Counted from the first letter of the stretch, positions 52,029-61,966 are shown. The stretch is DNA of 64,000 bases from Geodermatophilaceae bacterium URHA0031 (GCA_000620205.1 JHVP01000006.1:124001-188000); one strand, 5' to 3'. Notes: generated by a model not told the origin, from the letters alone. Numbers and translations are program-made.

Positions 52029-54020
52029 CTACTCCTCCCCGCCGGGCGCCGGTGGGGTCACCACGGCCACCCGCTCGTCCAGCCGGACCTGGTGGCCGGC
52101 CGTCACCGGGAGCTCGGTGACCGTCCCCGCGACCGGGGCGGCCAGCACGTGCTCCATCTTCATCGCCTCGACGACGAGCAGCGGGGTCCCCGCTGCGACC
52201 TCGTCGCCGAGGGACACCCGCACCACGGTCACCGTCCCCGGCATGGGGGCGGTCACCGTGCCGTCGGACCCGGCGGCGGCGTCCGGGGGCGCCAGCCGCT
52301 CGTGCTCGCGCAGCGCCGCGACGTGGCCGTCGACGGCGAGCCAGACGGTGCCCGCGGCGTGCACCACGGTGACGTGGGTGGTCACGTCGTCCAGGGTCAC
52401 GGCGAGCTGGTCGTCGTCCCGGCGCACCCGGGCGGCCATCAGGGCGGCGTCCCCGACCTGCACCTCGGCCGCCGCGGCCCGCCCGCGCACCCGGACGGTC
52501 ACCGGCGCCCCGCCGGTGGCCTGCAGCCGCCGGACCGTCCAGGCCGGCTCCCCCAGCCGCCAGCCGGAGGTGTCGTCCCACGGGTCGCCCGACCGGGCCT
52601 GCTCGGCCTCGAGCAGCAGGGCCAGCGCCGCGGCCGCGTAGACCTGCGGCGGGGTCGGCTCGGCACGGGTCAGCGCCTCACCCCGCCGCTCGATCAGCCC
52701 GGTGTCCAGCCGGCCGGCGACCACGTCGGGGTCCTCGAGCAGGTCGCGCAGGAAGGTGGTGTTGGTGGCCACGCCGAGGACGGCGGTGCCGCCCAGCGCG
52801 GTGACCAACCGAGCCCGGGCGGTCTCCCGGTCCGGCCCCCAGGCGATGACCTTGGCCAGCATCGGGTCGTAGTCGGTGCCGACGACCCCGCCCACCCGCA
52901 GCGAGCTGTCGACCCGGATTCCCGGGCCGGCCGGCTCGAGCAGCCCGACGACGTCCCCGGCCTGCGGCAGGAACCCGCGGACCGGGTCCTCGGCGTAGAC
53001 CCGGGCCTCGATCGCGTGCCCGTCCAGGACGACGTCGTCCTGGACGATCGGCAGCCGCTCCCCCGCCGCGACCCGGACCTGCAGCTCCACCAGGTCCAGC
53101 CCGGTGACGCACTCGGTGACCGGGTGCTCCACCTGCAGCCGGGTGTTCATCTCCAGGAAGAAGAAGTCGTCCGGGGCGTCGGCGTCGACGATGAACTCGA
53201 CCGTGCCCGCGCCGGTGTAGCCGACCGCGCGGGCCGCCTCGACCGCCGCGCTCCCCATCCGGGCCCGCATGCCGGGGGTCAGCAGCGGCGAGGGCGCCTC
53301 CTCGATGACCTTCTGGTGCCGGCGCTGCAGGCTGCACTCGCGCTCGCCGAGGTGGACGACGGTGCCGTGCGCGTCGCCGAACACCTGCACCTCGATGTGC
53401 CGGGAGTTCCCGAGGTACCGCTCGACCAGCAGCGTGTCGTCCCCGAACGAGCCGCGGGCCTCGCGGCGGGCGCCGGCGATCTGCTCGGCGAGCTCGTCCG
53501 GACCACGGACGACCCGCATGCCCTTGCCGCCGCCGCCCGCGCTGGGCTTGAGCAGCACCGGGAAGCCGACCTCGATCGCGGCCTTCGCGACCGCGTCGTC
53601 GTCCATGCCCGGCTCGGTGCGGCCCGGGACCACCGGGACGCCCGCCGCCGCCACCGTCTGCTTGGCCCGGATCTTGTCGCCCATCGCCTCGATCGCGTCG
53701 ACCGGCGGGCCGATGAACACGATGCCGGCGGCGGCGCAGGCCCGGGCGAAGTCGACGTTCTCGGAGAGGAAGCCGTAGCCGGGGTGGACGGCCTGAGCGC
53801 CGGTGCGCCGGGCGGCGTCCAGCACCCGCTCGATGGACAGGTAGCTCTGCGCGGCCGGCGCCGGGCCGATCGGCACGGCGACGTCGGCCAGCCGGGTGTG
53901 CAGCGCGCCGGCGTCGGCGTCGCTGTGGACGGCGACCGAGCGGATGCCCATCGTGCGGAGGGTGCGGATGACCCGGACGGCGATCTCGCCGCGGTTGGCG
54001 ACCAGGACGGTGTCGAACAC
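52029..54020 (-). CDS. accA1: Methylcrotonyl-CoA carboxylase alpha subunit (biotin carboxylase + BCCP)
   Basis: 663 aa. A biotin carboxylase N-terminal half ([60 protein letters not shown]), a middle BT-like domain and a C-terminal biotinyl domain with the modified Lys in [17 protein letters not shown]. It carboxylates biotin for the beta subunit at 54.9 kb. GTG 54020 has GGGGTG upstream; the frame further upstream to 54263 belongs to the small Cys-protein region. Order alpha then acyl-CoA dehydrogenase fits the mycobacterial accD1-accA1-fadE19 locus. Confidence 0.92.
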   Translation of the reverse strand: MFDTVLVANRGEIAVRVIRTLRTMGIRSVAVHSDADAGALHTRLADVAVPIGPAPAAQSYLSIERVLDAARRTGAQAVHPGYGFLSENVDFARACAAAGIVFIGPPVDAIEAMGDKIRAKQTVAAAGVPVVPGRTEPGMDDDAVAKAAIEVGFPVLLKPSAGGGGKGMRVVRGPDELAEQIAGARREARGSFGDDTLLVERYLGNSRHIEVQVFGDAHGTVVHLGERECSLQRRHQKVIEEAPSPLLTPGMRARMGSAAVEAARAVGYTGAGTVEFIVDADAPDDFFFLEMNTRLQVEHPVTECVTGLDLVELQVRVAAGERLPIVQDDVVLDGHAIEARVYAEDPVRGFLPQAGDVVGLLEPAGPGIRVDSSLRVGGVVGTDYDPMLAKVIAWGPDRETARARLVTALGGTAVLGVATNTTFLRDLLEDPDVVAGRLDTGLIERRGEALTRAEPTPPQVYAAAALALLLEAEQARSGDPWDDTSGWRLGEPAWTVRRLQATGGAPVTVRVRGRAAAAEVQVGDAALMAARVRRDDDQLAVTLDDVTTHVTVVHAAGTVWLAVDGHVAALREHERLAPPDAAAGSDGTVTAPMPGTVTVVRVSLGDEVAAGTPLLVVEAMKMEHVLAAPVAGTVTELPVTAGHQVRLDERVAVVTPPAPGGEE

Positions 54021-54049
54021 CTCAGCACCCCCCGCGGGAGGCGCGCAGC

Positions 54050-54235
54050 TCAGGCTGCCTTGCGCGTGCTCTTCGCGAGGACGGCGTCGGCCTTGCCGAC
54101 CTTGACCAGCCGGCGCTTCTTGACGGTGTACCCGGGCGGCACGTTGCCCTCGGCGAGCGCGCGCAGCGGGCACCGGCCGCACCGCGGCCTGTCCTCGCAG
54201 CACTTCTTCTTGGGCATCTTGGCCGACTTCCCCAC
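54050..54235 (-). CDS. Small conserved Cys-rich actinobacterial protein
   Basis: 61 aa, very basic. [20 protein letters not shown] then [20 protein letters not shown]. The Cys set C-C-x5-C-x2-C, with one position offset, could hold zinc or an iron-sulfur cluster. It ends 29 nt before the carboxylase alpha start, so it heads that transcript. The pattern is familiar from short conserved actinobacterial proteins of unknown role. Confidence 0.75.
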   Translation of the reverse strand: MGKSAKMPKKKCCEDRPRCGRCPLRALAEGNVPPGYTVKKRRLVKVGKADAVLAKSTRKAA

Positions 54236-54239
54236 GAGG

Positions 54240-54258
54240 TGAGGTTAGCCATGCCTTC
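54240..54258. promoter_or_regulatory. Candidate IdeR/DmdR iron box upstream of ferritin
   Basis: TGAGGTTAGCCATGCCTTC agrees at about 13 of 19 positions with the consensus TTAGGTTAGSCTAACCTAA. It lies 76 bp before the ferritin start. IdeR activates the mycobacterial ferritin gene from upstream sites, so the location is meaningful, but the match is only moderate. Confidence 0.4.
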
Positions 54259-54333
54259 CCCACCCGTCGAGGCGTCGGGCGTGTCGCCCGCTACGGTCAG
54301 CAGCACGTCGTCCCACCGCACCGAGGAGCAACC

Positions 54334-54858
54334 ATGGCCGCCGACGCCTTCGTCGAGAAGCTGAACGAGCAGATCGGCCACGAGTTCGCCGCGCACCACC
54401 AGTACATCGCCATCGCGGTGTACTTCGACGAGCTGACCATGCCGCAGACGGCGCAGCTGTTCTTCGACCAGGCGGTCGAGGAGCGCAACCACGCGATGAT
54501 GATGGTCCGCTACCTGCTCGACGCCGACGCGCCGGTGGCCATCCCCGGCGTCGTCGGCCCGGTCACCTCGTTCGAGGACGTCGTGGGGCCGGTCTCGCTC
54601 GCGCTGGAGCAGGAGAAGCGGGTCACCCAGCAGATCAACGAGCTCATCGGCATCGCGCGGCGCGAGAACGACTTCTCCTCCGACCAGTTCATGCAGTGGT
54701 TCATCAAGGAGCAGGTCGAGGAGGTCAGCAAGATGAGCGACCTGCTGACCGTCGTCCGCCGCTCCGCCCACGACGTCGAGCAGATCGAGGACTACGTCAA
54801 GCGGGAGACCCTGCCCGAGGGCGTGGACCCCACCGCCCCGCGCATCGCCGGCGTCTGA
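54334..54858 (+). CDS. Ferritin (BfrB-type)
   Basis: 174 aa four-helix ferritin that oxidises and stores iron. Ferroxidase ligands are visible: Glu in LNEQIGHEFAAHHQYIAIAV, E-x-x-H in AVEERNHAMMM, Glu in LALEQEKRVTQQINELIGIA and E-x-V-E-E in FIKEQVEEVSKM. No haem-ligand Met in the bacterioferritin position is evident. ATG 54334 has GAGGAG. It sits on the opposite strand between the two MCC carboxylase subunit genes, which are normally neighbours. Confidence 0.93.
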   Translation: MAADAFVEKLNEQIGHEFAAHHQYIAIAVYFDELTMPQTAQLFFDQAVEERNHAMMMVRYLLDADAPVAIPGVVGPVTSFEDVVGPVSLALEQEKRVTQQINELIGIARRENDFSSDQFMQWFIKEQVEEVSKMSDLLTVVRRSAHDVEQIEDYVKRETLPEGVDPTAPRIAGV

Positions 54859-54869
54859 CCGCCCTCGGG

Positions 54870-54891
54870 GGCCATGTTGGCCAACATGGCC
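54870..54891. repeat. 22-bp intergenic palindrome, copy 3
   Basis: The same core as at 38310 and 38365 (GGCCATGTTGG / CCAACATGGCC), 11 nt after the ferritin stop and 13 nt beyond the convergent carboxylase stop. A bidirectional terminator role fits this position. Confidence 0.88.
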
Positions 54892-54904
54892 CTCAGGGAC
54901 GACG

Positions 54905-56518
54905 TCACATCCGGAAGACGCCATAGCCGACCTCCTCGAGCGGGGCGTTGGCGCACGCGGAGAGCGCGAGCCCGAGCACGGTGCGGGTCTGGGCGGGGTC
55001 GATGACGCCGTCGTCCCAGAGCCGGGCGGTGGCGTGGAAGGGGTGCCCCTGGTCCTCGTACTGGTCGCGGATGGGCGCCTTGAACGCCTCCTCGTCCTCG
55101 GCCGACCACTCCTGCCCACGGGCCTCGAACCCGTCGCGGCGGACGGTGGCCAGCACGCTGGCCGCCTGCTCGCCGCCCATCACCGAGATGCGCGAGTTCG
55201 GCCAGGTGAAGAGGAAGCGGGGCGAGTACGCCCGGCCGCACATCGAGTAGTTGCCCGCGCCGAACGAGCCACCGATGACGACGGTCAGCTTGGGCACCCG
55301 GGCGGTGGCGACGGCGGTGACCATCTTGGCGCCGTGCTTGGCGATGCCGCCGGCCTCGTAGTCCCGGCCGACCATGAACCCGGAGATGTTCTGCAGGAAC
55401 AGCAGCGGGATCTTCCGCCGGTCGCACAGCTCGATGAAGTGCGCGCCCTTGAGCGCGGACTCGCTGAACAGCACCCCGTTGTTGGCGATGATCCCGACCG
55501 GGTGGCCGTGCAGCCGGGCGAAGCCGGTGACCAGCGTCTGCCCGTAGAGCGGCTTGAACTCGGCGAACCGGCTGCCGTCGACCAGCCGCGCGATGACCTC
55601 GCGGACGTCGTAGGGCGTGCGGGTGTCGACCGGGACGACGTCGTACAGGCTCTCCGCCGGGTACTTCGGCTCCTCGACCGGCTCGACCACCCACGGCCGG
55701 GGCTCGCGCGGGCCGAGGGTGCCGACGATCTGCCGGACGATCTGCAGCGCGTGCGCGTCGTCCTCGGCCAGGTGGTCGGTGACCCCGCTGACCCGGGAGT
55801 GCAGCTCGCCGCCGCCGAGGTCCTCGGCGGTGACCTCCTCCCCCGTCGCGGCCTTCACCAGCGGCGGGCCACCCAGGAAGATGGTGCCCTGGCCGCGGAC
55901 GATGACCGCCTCGTCGCTCATCGCCGGCACGTAGGCGCCGCCGGCGGTGCAGGAGCCCAGGACGGCGGCGATCTGCGCGATCCCGGCCTTGGACAGGGTG
56001 GCCTGGTTGAAGAAGATCCGGCCGAAGTGGTCGCGGTCGGGGAAGACCTCGTCCTGCAGCGGCAGGAAGGCCCCGCCGGAGTCGACCAGGTAGACGCAGG
56101 GCAGCCTGTTCTGCAGCGCCACCTCCTGGGCGCGCAGGTGCTTCTTGACCGTCATCGGGTAGTAGGTGCCGCCCTTGACGGTGGCGTCGTTGGCGACGAC
56201 GACGACCTCCCGGCCACTCACCCGGCCGATGCCGGTGATGATCCCGGCGGCCGGCGCGTCGCCGTCGTAGAGACCGTGCGCGGCCAGCGGCGACAGCTCG
56301 AGGAAGGGGCTCCCCGGGTCGAGCAGGGCGTCGACCCGCTCGCGGGGCAGCAGCTTGCCGCGGGAGACGTGCCGCTCGCGGGCCCGCTCCCCACCGCCGA
56401 GCGCCACCCGGGCGAGCTCGTCGGCCAGCCCGGCGGCCAGCGCAGCGTGGTGCGCGGCATTGCGCGCGGCCGCCGCCGGGTCCACCGGCGGGGCACTGGA
56501 GAGCACCGGTGCGTCCAC
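54905..56518 (-). CDS. accD1: Methylcrotonyl-CoA carboxylase beta subunit (carboxyltransferase)
   Basis: 537 aa, full-length MccB type. It transfers CO2 from biotin to 3-methylcrotonyl-CoA in leucine breakdown. Two crotonase-fold halves: [75 protein letters not shown] and, in the second half, [20 protein letters not shown] and [23 protein letters not shown] 56518 faces a divergent TetR gene across a palindromic operator. Propionyl-CoA carboxylase is less likely given these motifs. Confidence 0.93.
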   Translation of the reverse strand: MDAPVLSSAPPVDPAAAARNAAHHAALAAGLADELARVALGGGERARERHVSRGKLLPRERVDALLDPGSPFLELSPLAAHGLYDGDAPAAGIITGIGRVSGREVVVVANDATVKGGTYYPMTVKKHLRAQEVALQNRLPCVYLVDSGGAFLPLQDEVFPDRDHFGRIFFNQATLSKAGIAQIAAVLGSCTAGGAYVPAMSDEAVIVRGQGTIFLGGPPLVKAATGEEVTAEDLGGGELHSRVSGVTDHLAEDDAHALQIVRQIVGTLGPREPRPWVVEPVEEPKYPAESLYDVVPVDTRTPYDVREVIARLVDGSRFAEFKPLYGQTLVTGFARLHGHPVGIIANNGVLFSESALKGAHFIELCDRRKIPLLFLQNISGFMVGRDYEAGGIAKHGAKMVTAVATARVPKLTVVIGGSFGAGNYSMCGRAYSPRFLFTWPNSRISVMGGEQAASVLATVRRDGFEARGQEWSAEDEEAFKAPIRDQYEDQGHPFHATARLWDDGVIDPAQTRTVLGLALSACANAPLEEVGYGVFRM

Positions 56519-56525
56519 GGGCTGA

Positions 56526-56573
56526 GGTTAACCACCGTTCACTCTGTCGGTCCAGGGTTAATCGCGATTAACC
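56526..56573. promoter_or_regulatory. TetR operator between tetR and the MCC beta gene
   Basis: A perfect 18-bp palindrome GGTTAATCGCGATTAACC (56556-56573) ends 7 bp before the tetR start. GGTTAACC at 56526-56533 repeats its ends without the core, 8 bp from the carboxylase start. The TetR protein probably binds here and controls both directions. Confidence 0.78.
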
Positions 56574-56580
56574 TCGCGGG

Positions 56581-57198
56581 ATGAGGTCCCAGCCGGACAG
56601 CGCGCTGCACAGCGACGCGGCGAACCCCTCGCGGCGGGAGCAGATCCTGCGCGCGGCGGCGCAGTTGTTCGCCGAGCGCGGCTCCCGGGCGGTGGGGGTG
56701 GACGACGTCGGCGCGGCCGTCGGTGTCACCGGCCCGGCGATCTACCGGCACTTCGCGAGCAAGGACGCGATGCTCGCCGAGATGCTGCTGCGGATCAGCG
56801 AGCGGCTGCTGGCCGGCGGCACCGAGCGGATCGCCCGGGCAGGTGGCTCCCCCGCCGCCCAGCTGCGCGCGCTGGTCGACTTCCACGTCGACTTCGCGCT
56901 GGACAACCCCGCGCTGATCACCGTGCAGGACCGGGACCTGGGCGCGTTGAGCGACCCCGACGCCCGCCGGGTGCGCCAGTTGCAGCGCAGCTACGTCGAG
57001 GAGTGGGTGGCCGTCCTCGCCCGGGTCCACCCGGAGGCGTCGACGGCGGCCTGCCGGGCGCGCGCGCACGCGGTGTTCGGTCTGATCAACTCCACGCCGC
57101 ACAGCGCCGGCCGGCTGGCCCGCCCGGCGATGGCCGCGCTGCTGGCCGAGATGGCCGTGGCCGCCGCGTCAGTCGGAGCCGTCGACGTCGGGCAGTGA
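56581..57198 (+). CDS. TetR-family regulator of the MCC/leucine genes
   Basis: 205 aa. HTH region REQILRAAAQLFAERGSRAV, VDDVGAAVGVTGPAIYRHFA, SKDAMLAEML. The C-terminal domain (LVDFHVDFALDNPALITVQD, RDLGALSDPDARRVRQLQRS) is the type found in regulators of acyl-CoA metabolism beside carboxylase genes. Divergent arrangement plus the 18-bp palindrome imply control of accD1 and itself. Its 3' end overlaps the convergent membrane-protein gene by 30 bp. Confidence 0.9.
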   Translation: MRSQPDSALHSDAANPSRREQILRAAAQLFAERGSRAVGVDDVGAAVGVTGPAIYRHFASKDAMLAEMLLRISERLLAGGTERIARAGGSPAAQLRALVDFHVDFALDNPALITVQDRDLGALSDPDARRVRQLQRSYVEEWVAVLARVHPEASTAACRARAHAVFGLINSTPHSAGRLARPAMAALLAEMAVAAASVGAVDVGQ

Positions 57199-58989
57199 CA
57201 GCGCCGAGCTGGCCAGCGCGTCCAGCGCGGAGGACGCTCCCGGGCCGCCGGTCCAGGAGGTCTCCACGATCGTCACCCTCGTGTCCTGCTGGGCGCTGGC
57301 GTACTGCGCCCCGGACAGCTTCTCCGGCCCGCCGTCGTAGCGGACCCCCTCGCGCAGCAGGTCGTTGACGTTGCCGCTGCCGTCGGTGTCGGCGAGCGAG
57401 CGCAGCGCCTGCGCGTTGGCGACGTCGGGCATGGTCACCCGGGACAGCGAGACGACGGCGGGCTGCCCACCGGCGTCGGCCGACCACAACGACCGGCCGA
57501 GGGCGGTGCAGTCGGAGCTGGCGAAGAACGCGGCGACGGCGTCGTAGGCGTGCCCCTGGCAGGTGTCGTCGACCTGGACCGCGCGCAGCGTGAACGTGGT
57601 GCCGTTGACCACCTCGGTCGCTCCCACGACCGGGCCGGCCGGGGTGGTCGTCGGGGCGGCCGCGCTGGTCGTCGCCGAGGGCTGCTCGGCGCCGGCGTCG
57701 CCGCCGCTGCCCAGCGCCCAGACCCCGATGCCGGCCACGACGAGCAGCAGCGCGAGCGCGGCGGCCACGACCACGAGGGTGCGACGGCGGTCCGGCGCCC
57801 CGGCGTCCGCGGCGGAGCTGCCGCCGCCCGGCGGCGGAGCGCCGACCAGCGGCCGGGGCCGCAGCTCCGCCGGGAGCTCGCGGGGACGGGACGGGGCGAC
57901 CGCGACGGTCCCACCGTCGCCGAACAGCCCACCGATCCCCCCGGTGTCCTCGGCTGCCGGACGCGGCTCCAGGACGCCCGGCCCGCCGGCCACGGCGGTC
58001 GCGGGTTCACCGGTCAGCGCCAGGGTGTCCCCGGACCGGGCCGACCGCAGCTCCACCGGCACGGTGGGCTGGTACGGCGCCGGGGCTGCGGAGCGGGCGG
58101 CCGCAGCGGGCACCGGCTCCGCAGCAGTGGGCGGTGCAGGCGCAGGCTGCGGTGCGGCCCGCTCGGCCTCCTCCTGCGCCTGGACGGCCGCAGCCGCGAC
58201 CCGGGCCGCGGCGGCCGGGTCGACCAGCGGCCCGGCCGGGACCACGCGGGGGACCTCGGCGCCGGTCAGCGGGGCGGCGGCGACCCGGCTCGGGGAGGCG
58301 TTGAGCGCGGCCGGGGTCAGCAGGTCGGGGCGGCGGAGGACGTAGGGCGAGTACGGGAAGCCCTCGCCGTTGAGCTCCTCGACGGTCGGGGTGCGGCCGG
58401 CCACCCCGAGGGACTCGACGGCGGCGCGCACGTCGGCCGTCGTCCAGAGCCGGGGGTTGTCGGTGCCGGCGTAGCGGGCGGCCCGGGCCACGCCCAGCAG
58501 CAGCGAGCGCGGGTCGACCAGCGCGACCTGGTCACCCTCGCCCAGGTCACCGTCGGCGGGCACCAGACCGGCGACCGGCCCGGTGAGCACGGTGAGCCGG
58601 GCGATCCGACCGGGCTCCAGGCCCGCCTTCCGCAGCGTCACGGCCGCGTGCATGCCGGCGCTCATCAGGCCCTCGAGCGGGGTGGAGCCGCCGCCCTCGA
58701 GGTGGAGGACGTCGCCCGGCCCGTCCCCGGGGCCGATCGTCCAGGCGCCGTCGGCGTTCGCGGTGACGACCCCGGAGTTCCGCTGCACCTCGACCACCCG
58801 GATGACGGCCACGCCCTCGGGGACGAACAGCACGGCGTCGGCCTGCCGGCGCTCCATCGGCCCCTCGACCACCGGCAGCGAGGCCACGACGGCACCGCGC
58901 ACGCCGCTGCCGGTGTCCCAGCCCGCCAGCTCGCCGAAGAACGCACGCTCGGCCGCCGTCTGCAGCGGCGTCGGCGTGAGGATCAGCAC
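57169..58989 (-). CDS. Large single-pass membrane protein, function unknown
   Basis: 606 aa. The N-terminal cytoplasmic part, about 1-230 ([40 protein letters not shown]), recalls a nuclease-related (NERD-like) fold, though catalytic residues are not clear. A Pro/Ala-rich linker follows, then one membrane helix at about 395-418 ([20 protein letters not shown]) and an external domain of about 170 residues with two Cys that may pair (DDTCQGHAY and [11 protein letters not shown]). An inside sensor linked to an outside domain is plausible, no more. Convergent with tetR. Confidence 0.75.
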   Translation of the reverse strand: MLILTPTPLQTAAERAFFGELAGWDTGSGVRGAVVASLPVVEGPMERRQADAVLFVPEGVAVIRVVEVQRNSGVVTANADGAWTIGPGDGPGDVLHLEGGGSTPLEGLMSAGMHAAVTLRKAGLEPGRIARLTVLTGPVAGLVPADGDLGEGDQVALVDPRSLLLGVARAARYAGTDNPRLWTTADVRAAVESLGVAGRTPTVEELNGEGFPYSPYVLRRPDLLTPAALNASPSRVAAAPLTGAEVPRVVPAGPLVDPAAAARVAAAAVQAQEEAERAAPQPAPAPPTAAEPVPAAAARSAAPAPYQPTVPVELRSARSGDTLALTGEPATAVAGGPGVLEPRPAAEDTGGIGGLFGDGGTVAVAPSRPRELPAELRPRPLVGAPPPGGGSSAADAGAPDRRRTLVVVAAALALLLVVAGIGVWALGSGGDAGAEQPSATTSAAAPTTTPAGPVVGATEVVNGTTFTLRAVQVDDTCQGHAYDAVAAFFASSDCTALGRSLWSADAGGQPAVVSLSRVTMPDVANAQALRSLADTDGSGNVNDLLREGVRYDGGPEKLSGAQYASAQQDTRVTIVETSWTGGPGASSALDALASSALSLPDVDGSD

Positions 58990-59294
58990 GGGCTCTCCAG
59001 GGAGGGACGGGCGGCGGGGGGCGGGCGATGGCCCGGCGGCGGTCGGCGGCGGCGACGGCGCAGCGACGGACCGGCCCGACGTTACGTCATCGACCTGCCC
59101 ACTCCGGGCTCACCGGGCGGACGCGCCGCCGTCTCCCACCAGCACCGGCGTGTCGGGCTGCCCGGCGGCGGGCGACCCCCGGGCGCGGCGCAGAGCCGGC
59201 GGCGCAGGGGCGCCGGAGCCGTGGCGGACCGGGATCGAGCGGATCGGTGCGGGTCCGGCGGCTGAGCCCGCCCGACCTGCGTAGGGTCGCCCCC

Positions 59295-59975
59295 GTGGCG
59301 GACAGTGCAACGAACAACCTGGTCTGGATCGACTGCGAGATGACCGGGCTCGACCTGGTCCGCGACAAGCTCATCGAGGTCGCCGTGGTGGTCACCGACT
59401 CCCAGCTCAACGTCCTGGACCCCGGGCTGGACGTGATCATCCACGCCGAGGACGCCGACCTGGCCGGCATGGCCGAGGTGGTCACCGAGATGCACGCGAA
59501 GTCCGGGCTCACCGAGGAGGTGCGCGCCTCGACGGTCACCCTGGAGGAGGCCACCGCCGAGGTGCTGGCCTACGTGAAGCGGTTCGTGCCCGAGCGGCGC
59601 ACGGCCCCGCTGTGCGGCAACTCGATCGGCACCGACCGTGGCTTCCTCGCCCGGGACATGCCCGAGCTGGACGACCACCTGCACTACCGCATGATCGACG
59701 TCTCCTCGATCAAGGAGCTGGCCCGGCGCTGGTTCCCGCGGGTGTACTTCGCCCAGCCGCCCAAGGGCCTGGCCCACCGCGCGCTGGCCGACATCCTCGA
59801 GTCGATCCGCGAGCTGGCCTACTACCGGCAGACGCTGTTCGTGCCCGCACCGGGCCCGGACAGCGCGCAGGCGCAGGCCGCATCCGGCGAGGTGGTGACG
59901 GCCTTCGCCCCCCTGCTGGCCGCCGGCGCGGCCGACGCGGCGTCGGAGGAGACCCCGGCCTCCGCAGAGGGCTGA
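59295..59975 (+). CDS. orn: Oligoribonuclease
   Basis: 226 aa. Orn degrades 2-5-nt RNAs, including pGpG from c-di-GMP, and so completes the work of EAL phosphodiesterases such as the one at 28.7 kb. DEDDh residues: [10 protein letters not shown] (Asp, Glu), [18 protein letters not shown] (Asp), [16 protein letters not shown] and HRALADI (His, Asp). A 35-residue Ala-rich C-terminal tail is extra. TAGGGT at 59282-59287 ends 7 nt before GTG 59295, suggesting a leaderless mRNA. Confidence 0.95.
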   Translation: MADSATNNLVWIDCEMTGLDLVRDKLIEVAVVVTDSQLNVLDPGLDVIIHAEDADLAGMAEVVTEMHAKSGLTEEVRASTVTLEEATAEVLAYVKRFVPERRTAPLCGNSIGTDRGFLARDMPELDDHLHYRMIDVSSIKELARRWFPRVYFAQPPKGLAHRALADILESIRELAYYRQTLFVPAPGPDSAQAQAASGEVVTAFAPLLAAGAADAASEETPASAEG

Positions 59976-60036
59976 GGCCCTCCGGTATCGTGGACGCGTC
60001 CACCGGGCCGGCTCTCGCCAGCCGTCCGGTGTGCAT

Positions 60037-60110
60037 GGTGGGTGTAGCTCAGCTGGTAGAGCGCCAGGTTGTGATCCTGGATGTCGCGGGTTCAAGTCCC
60101 GTCACTCACC
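60037..60110 (+). tRNA. tRNA-His (anticodon GTG)
   Basis: Includes the extra G-1 (60037), which faces discriminator C60110. Acceptor GTGGGTG pairs with CACTCAC with one G-T. Anticodon stem CCAGG/CCTGG with loop TTGTGAT; T-arm GCGGG TTCAAGT CCCGT. CCA is not encoded. A -10-like TATCGT lies at 59986-59991. Confidence 0.97.
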
Positions 60111-60117
60111 CCGGTAG

Positions 60118-60149
60118 GAGGCCCTGGTCAGGCAACTGACCAGGGCCTC
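60118..60149 (+). terminator. tRNA-His terminator with GCAA tetraloop
   Basis: 14-bp perfect stem GAGGCCCTGGTCAG / CTGACCAGGGCCTC with loop GCAA, beginning 8 nt after the tRNA and followed by TCTCGTCCTCG. Confidence 0.85.
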
Positions 60150-60208
60150 TCTCGTCCTCGTACCGGGGCGCGGGTGTGCGGGCTTCCCGACCGGGGCACC
60201 CCGGCCCC

Positions 60209-60748
60209 GTGCCGTTCGACTCGCCCCTCGTCGTCCGCCGGGCCTCCGACCAGTGGTGGGAGGTCCTGGAGCCGTTCGTCTACCAGGGCAGGCGGGACAC
60301 CTTCGTCGTCCCGGCCGGCTTCCTCACCGACTTCGCCTCCGTGCCCCGGGTGGTGGTGTGGCTGATCCCCCGCTTCGGCCGCTACACCCCCGCCGCGGTG
60401 CTGCACGACTGGCTCGTCACCACCGGGCTCACCACCGGGGTGGTCTCCTCGCGGGACGCCGACGGGCTGTTCCGCCGGGTGCTGCGCGAGCTGGGCGTCC
60501 CCCCGGTGCGCCGCTGGCTGATGTGGTGCGGCGTCCGGTGGGGCGCGCTGGTCTCCCCGCTGCGGCGGCCGGGCTGGTGGCCGGACGCGCCGCGGGTGGT
60601 GGCGCTGTCCGTGCTGGCCGCGCCGCTCGTCGTCCCGCCGGCCGCGGTGATCGCCGGCGCCCTGGCGGTCTACGCGGTCGTGGAGACCGCCGTCACCGCC
60701 GTCGTGCCCGGCGCCGACCGCCGCGGTGACCGCGGCATGCGGCTCTGA
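60209..60748 (+). CDS. DUF1353 family protein
   Basis: 179 aa. FVVPAGFLTDFASVPRVVVW, AAVLHDWLVTTG and RDADGLFRRVLRELGVPPVR are the DUF1353 signature, a family frequent in phages but also chromosomal. A hydrophobic C-terminal part (VALSVLAAPLVVPPAAVIAG, ALAVYAVVETAVTAVV) suggests membrane association. GTG 60209 chosen as the first start downstream of the tRNA terminator. Function unknown. Confidence 0.82.
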   Translation: MPFDSPLVVRRASDQWWEVLEPFVYQGRRDTFVVPAGFLTDFASVPRVVVWLIPRFGRYTPAAVLHDWLVTTGLTTGVVSSRDADGLFRRVLRELGVPPVRRWLMWCGVRWGALVSPLRRPGWWPDAPRVVALSVLAAPLVVPPAAVIAGALAVYAVVETAVTAVVPGADRRGDRGMRL

Positions 60749-60757
60749 GCCGGAGCG

Positions 60758-61966
60758 TCAGCTGAGCGCGCTGCCGGCCTTCCAGTCCTCCCAGGAGACG
60801 GCCCAGTCGTAGATGTCGCCGTCGGCGGCGCTCAGCATGCCGCCGCTGGAGCCGACGACCTCGACCACGTCACCCGGGATGGAGAAGTCGTAGAACCAGT
60901 GCGCCCGCTCGTCGGTGAGGTTGATGCACCCGTGCGAGACGTTGGCCGACCCCTGGGACGCCACCGACCAGGGGGCCCCGTGCACGAACTCGCCGTTGTT
61001 GGAGATCCGGGTGGCGTACCGCACGCCCTCGGCGCGGTAGCCGCCGGGTGCGTCGACGGCCAGGCCGAAGGTCGAGGAGTCCATCGTGATGGTGTCGAAC
61101 TTCTCCAGGACGACGTGGGCCCCGTTGTGCGTCGGGTTGGCGGTGCTGCCGGCGCTCATCGGGTAGGTCTGCACGACCTGGTCGCCGTCGTAGACGGTGA
61201 GCGTGTGGGTGCCGGCGTCGGCCACCGAGACGTGCTTGGCCCCGATGGAGAAGGAGACCGTGCGGTCCTTCTCGCCCCAGACACCGTCACCGAAGTCCAC
61301 GCCGTACAGCTCCGCGTCCAGCGTCACCTCGGTGTCGGCCGGCCAGTACGTCGACGGGCGGAAGTGCACCTCGCTGTCGCTGACCCAGTTCCAGACGCCG
61401 TCGGTGGGCGTGGAGCTGGTGACCCGCAGGTGGCTCTCGACCGCGGCCTCGTCGGCCACCGGCTGGTCGAAGTACACCCGGATGGGCATCCCGACGCCGA
61501 CCGTGGTGCCGTCCAGCGGGCCGATGCCGGGGGTGGACAGCGTCGCGGGGGTCACGGTGGTGAACGTGGAGGTCGACGTCGTCTCGTCGTCGTCGCTGTT
61601 CGCGGCGGTCGCCGTCAGTGTGTAGCTGGTGCCGTAGCCCAGCGGCTGCTCCGGCGTCCACAGCGTCGTGGCCGGGTCCTCGGGAGCCGGGCCCACGCTG
61701 CCGGGCACCGCGGCGCCGGCGCCGTCGGTGACCGTGACGTCGCCCAGGTCGCCATCGGTGACCCGGACCTCCACGGGGGTGGTCGGGGACACGTCGACGG
61801 CGCCGTCGGCCAGGCTCAGCGCGAGCTGAGCCGGGGCCGCCGACGGCTGCGGTGCCCGGGTGCCGTCCGCGGCGCCGGACGACGACGAGTCCTGGCACCC
61901 CGCAAGCAGCGCCAGCGACGCGGCGATGAACACTGCGGCGATCCGTCTCGCCTGCTGCCGACCCAC
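60758..61966 (-). CDS. Lipoprotein L,D-transpeptidase (YkuD) with Ig-like domains
   Basis: 402 aa. The signal IAAVFIAASLALLAGC ends in a lipobox, then two Ig-like domains (about 45-260) precede the YkuD catalytic domain, with active-site SQGSANVSHGCINLTDERAH containing the nucleophile Cys. The layout matches mycobacterial LdtMt-type enzymes that make 3-3 peptidoglycan cross-links. GTG 61966 has GGCAGG upstream. Confidence 0.92.
   Translation of the reverse strand: MGRQQARRIAAVFIAASLALLAGCQDSSSSGAADGTRAPQPSAAPAQLALSLADGAVDVSPTTPVEVRVTDGDLGDVTVTDGAGAAVPGSVGPAPEDPATTLWTPEQPLGYGTSYTLTATAANSDDDETTSTSTFTTVTPATLSTPGIGPLDGTTVGVGMPIRVYFDQPVADEAAVESHLRVTSSTPTDGVWNWVSDSEVHFRPSTYWPADTEVTLDAELYGVDFGDGVWGEKDRTVSFSIGAKHVSVADAGTHTLTVYDGDQVVQTYPMSAGSTANPTHNGAHVVLEKFDTITMDSSTFGLAVDAPGGYRAEGVRYATRISNNGEFVHGAPWSVASQGSANVSHGCINLTDERAHWFYDFSIPGDVVEVVGSSGGMLSAADGDIYDWAVSWEDWKAGSALS

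Noticed and set aside
60209-60748. DUF1353 gene beside tRNA-His taken as evidence of a prophage or third tRNA island
   Set aside because: No copy of the tRNA-His 3' end was found downstream and no other phage genes are nearby; the tRNA keeps a normal terminator.
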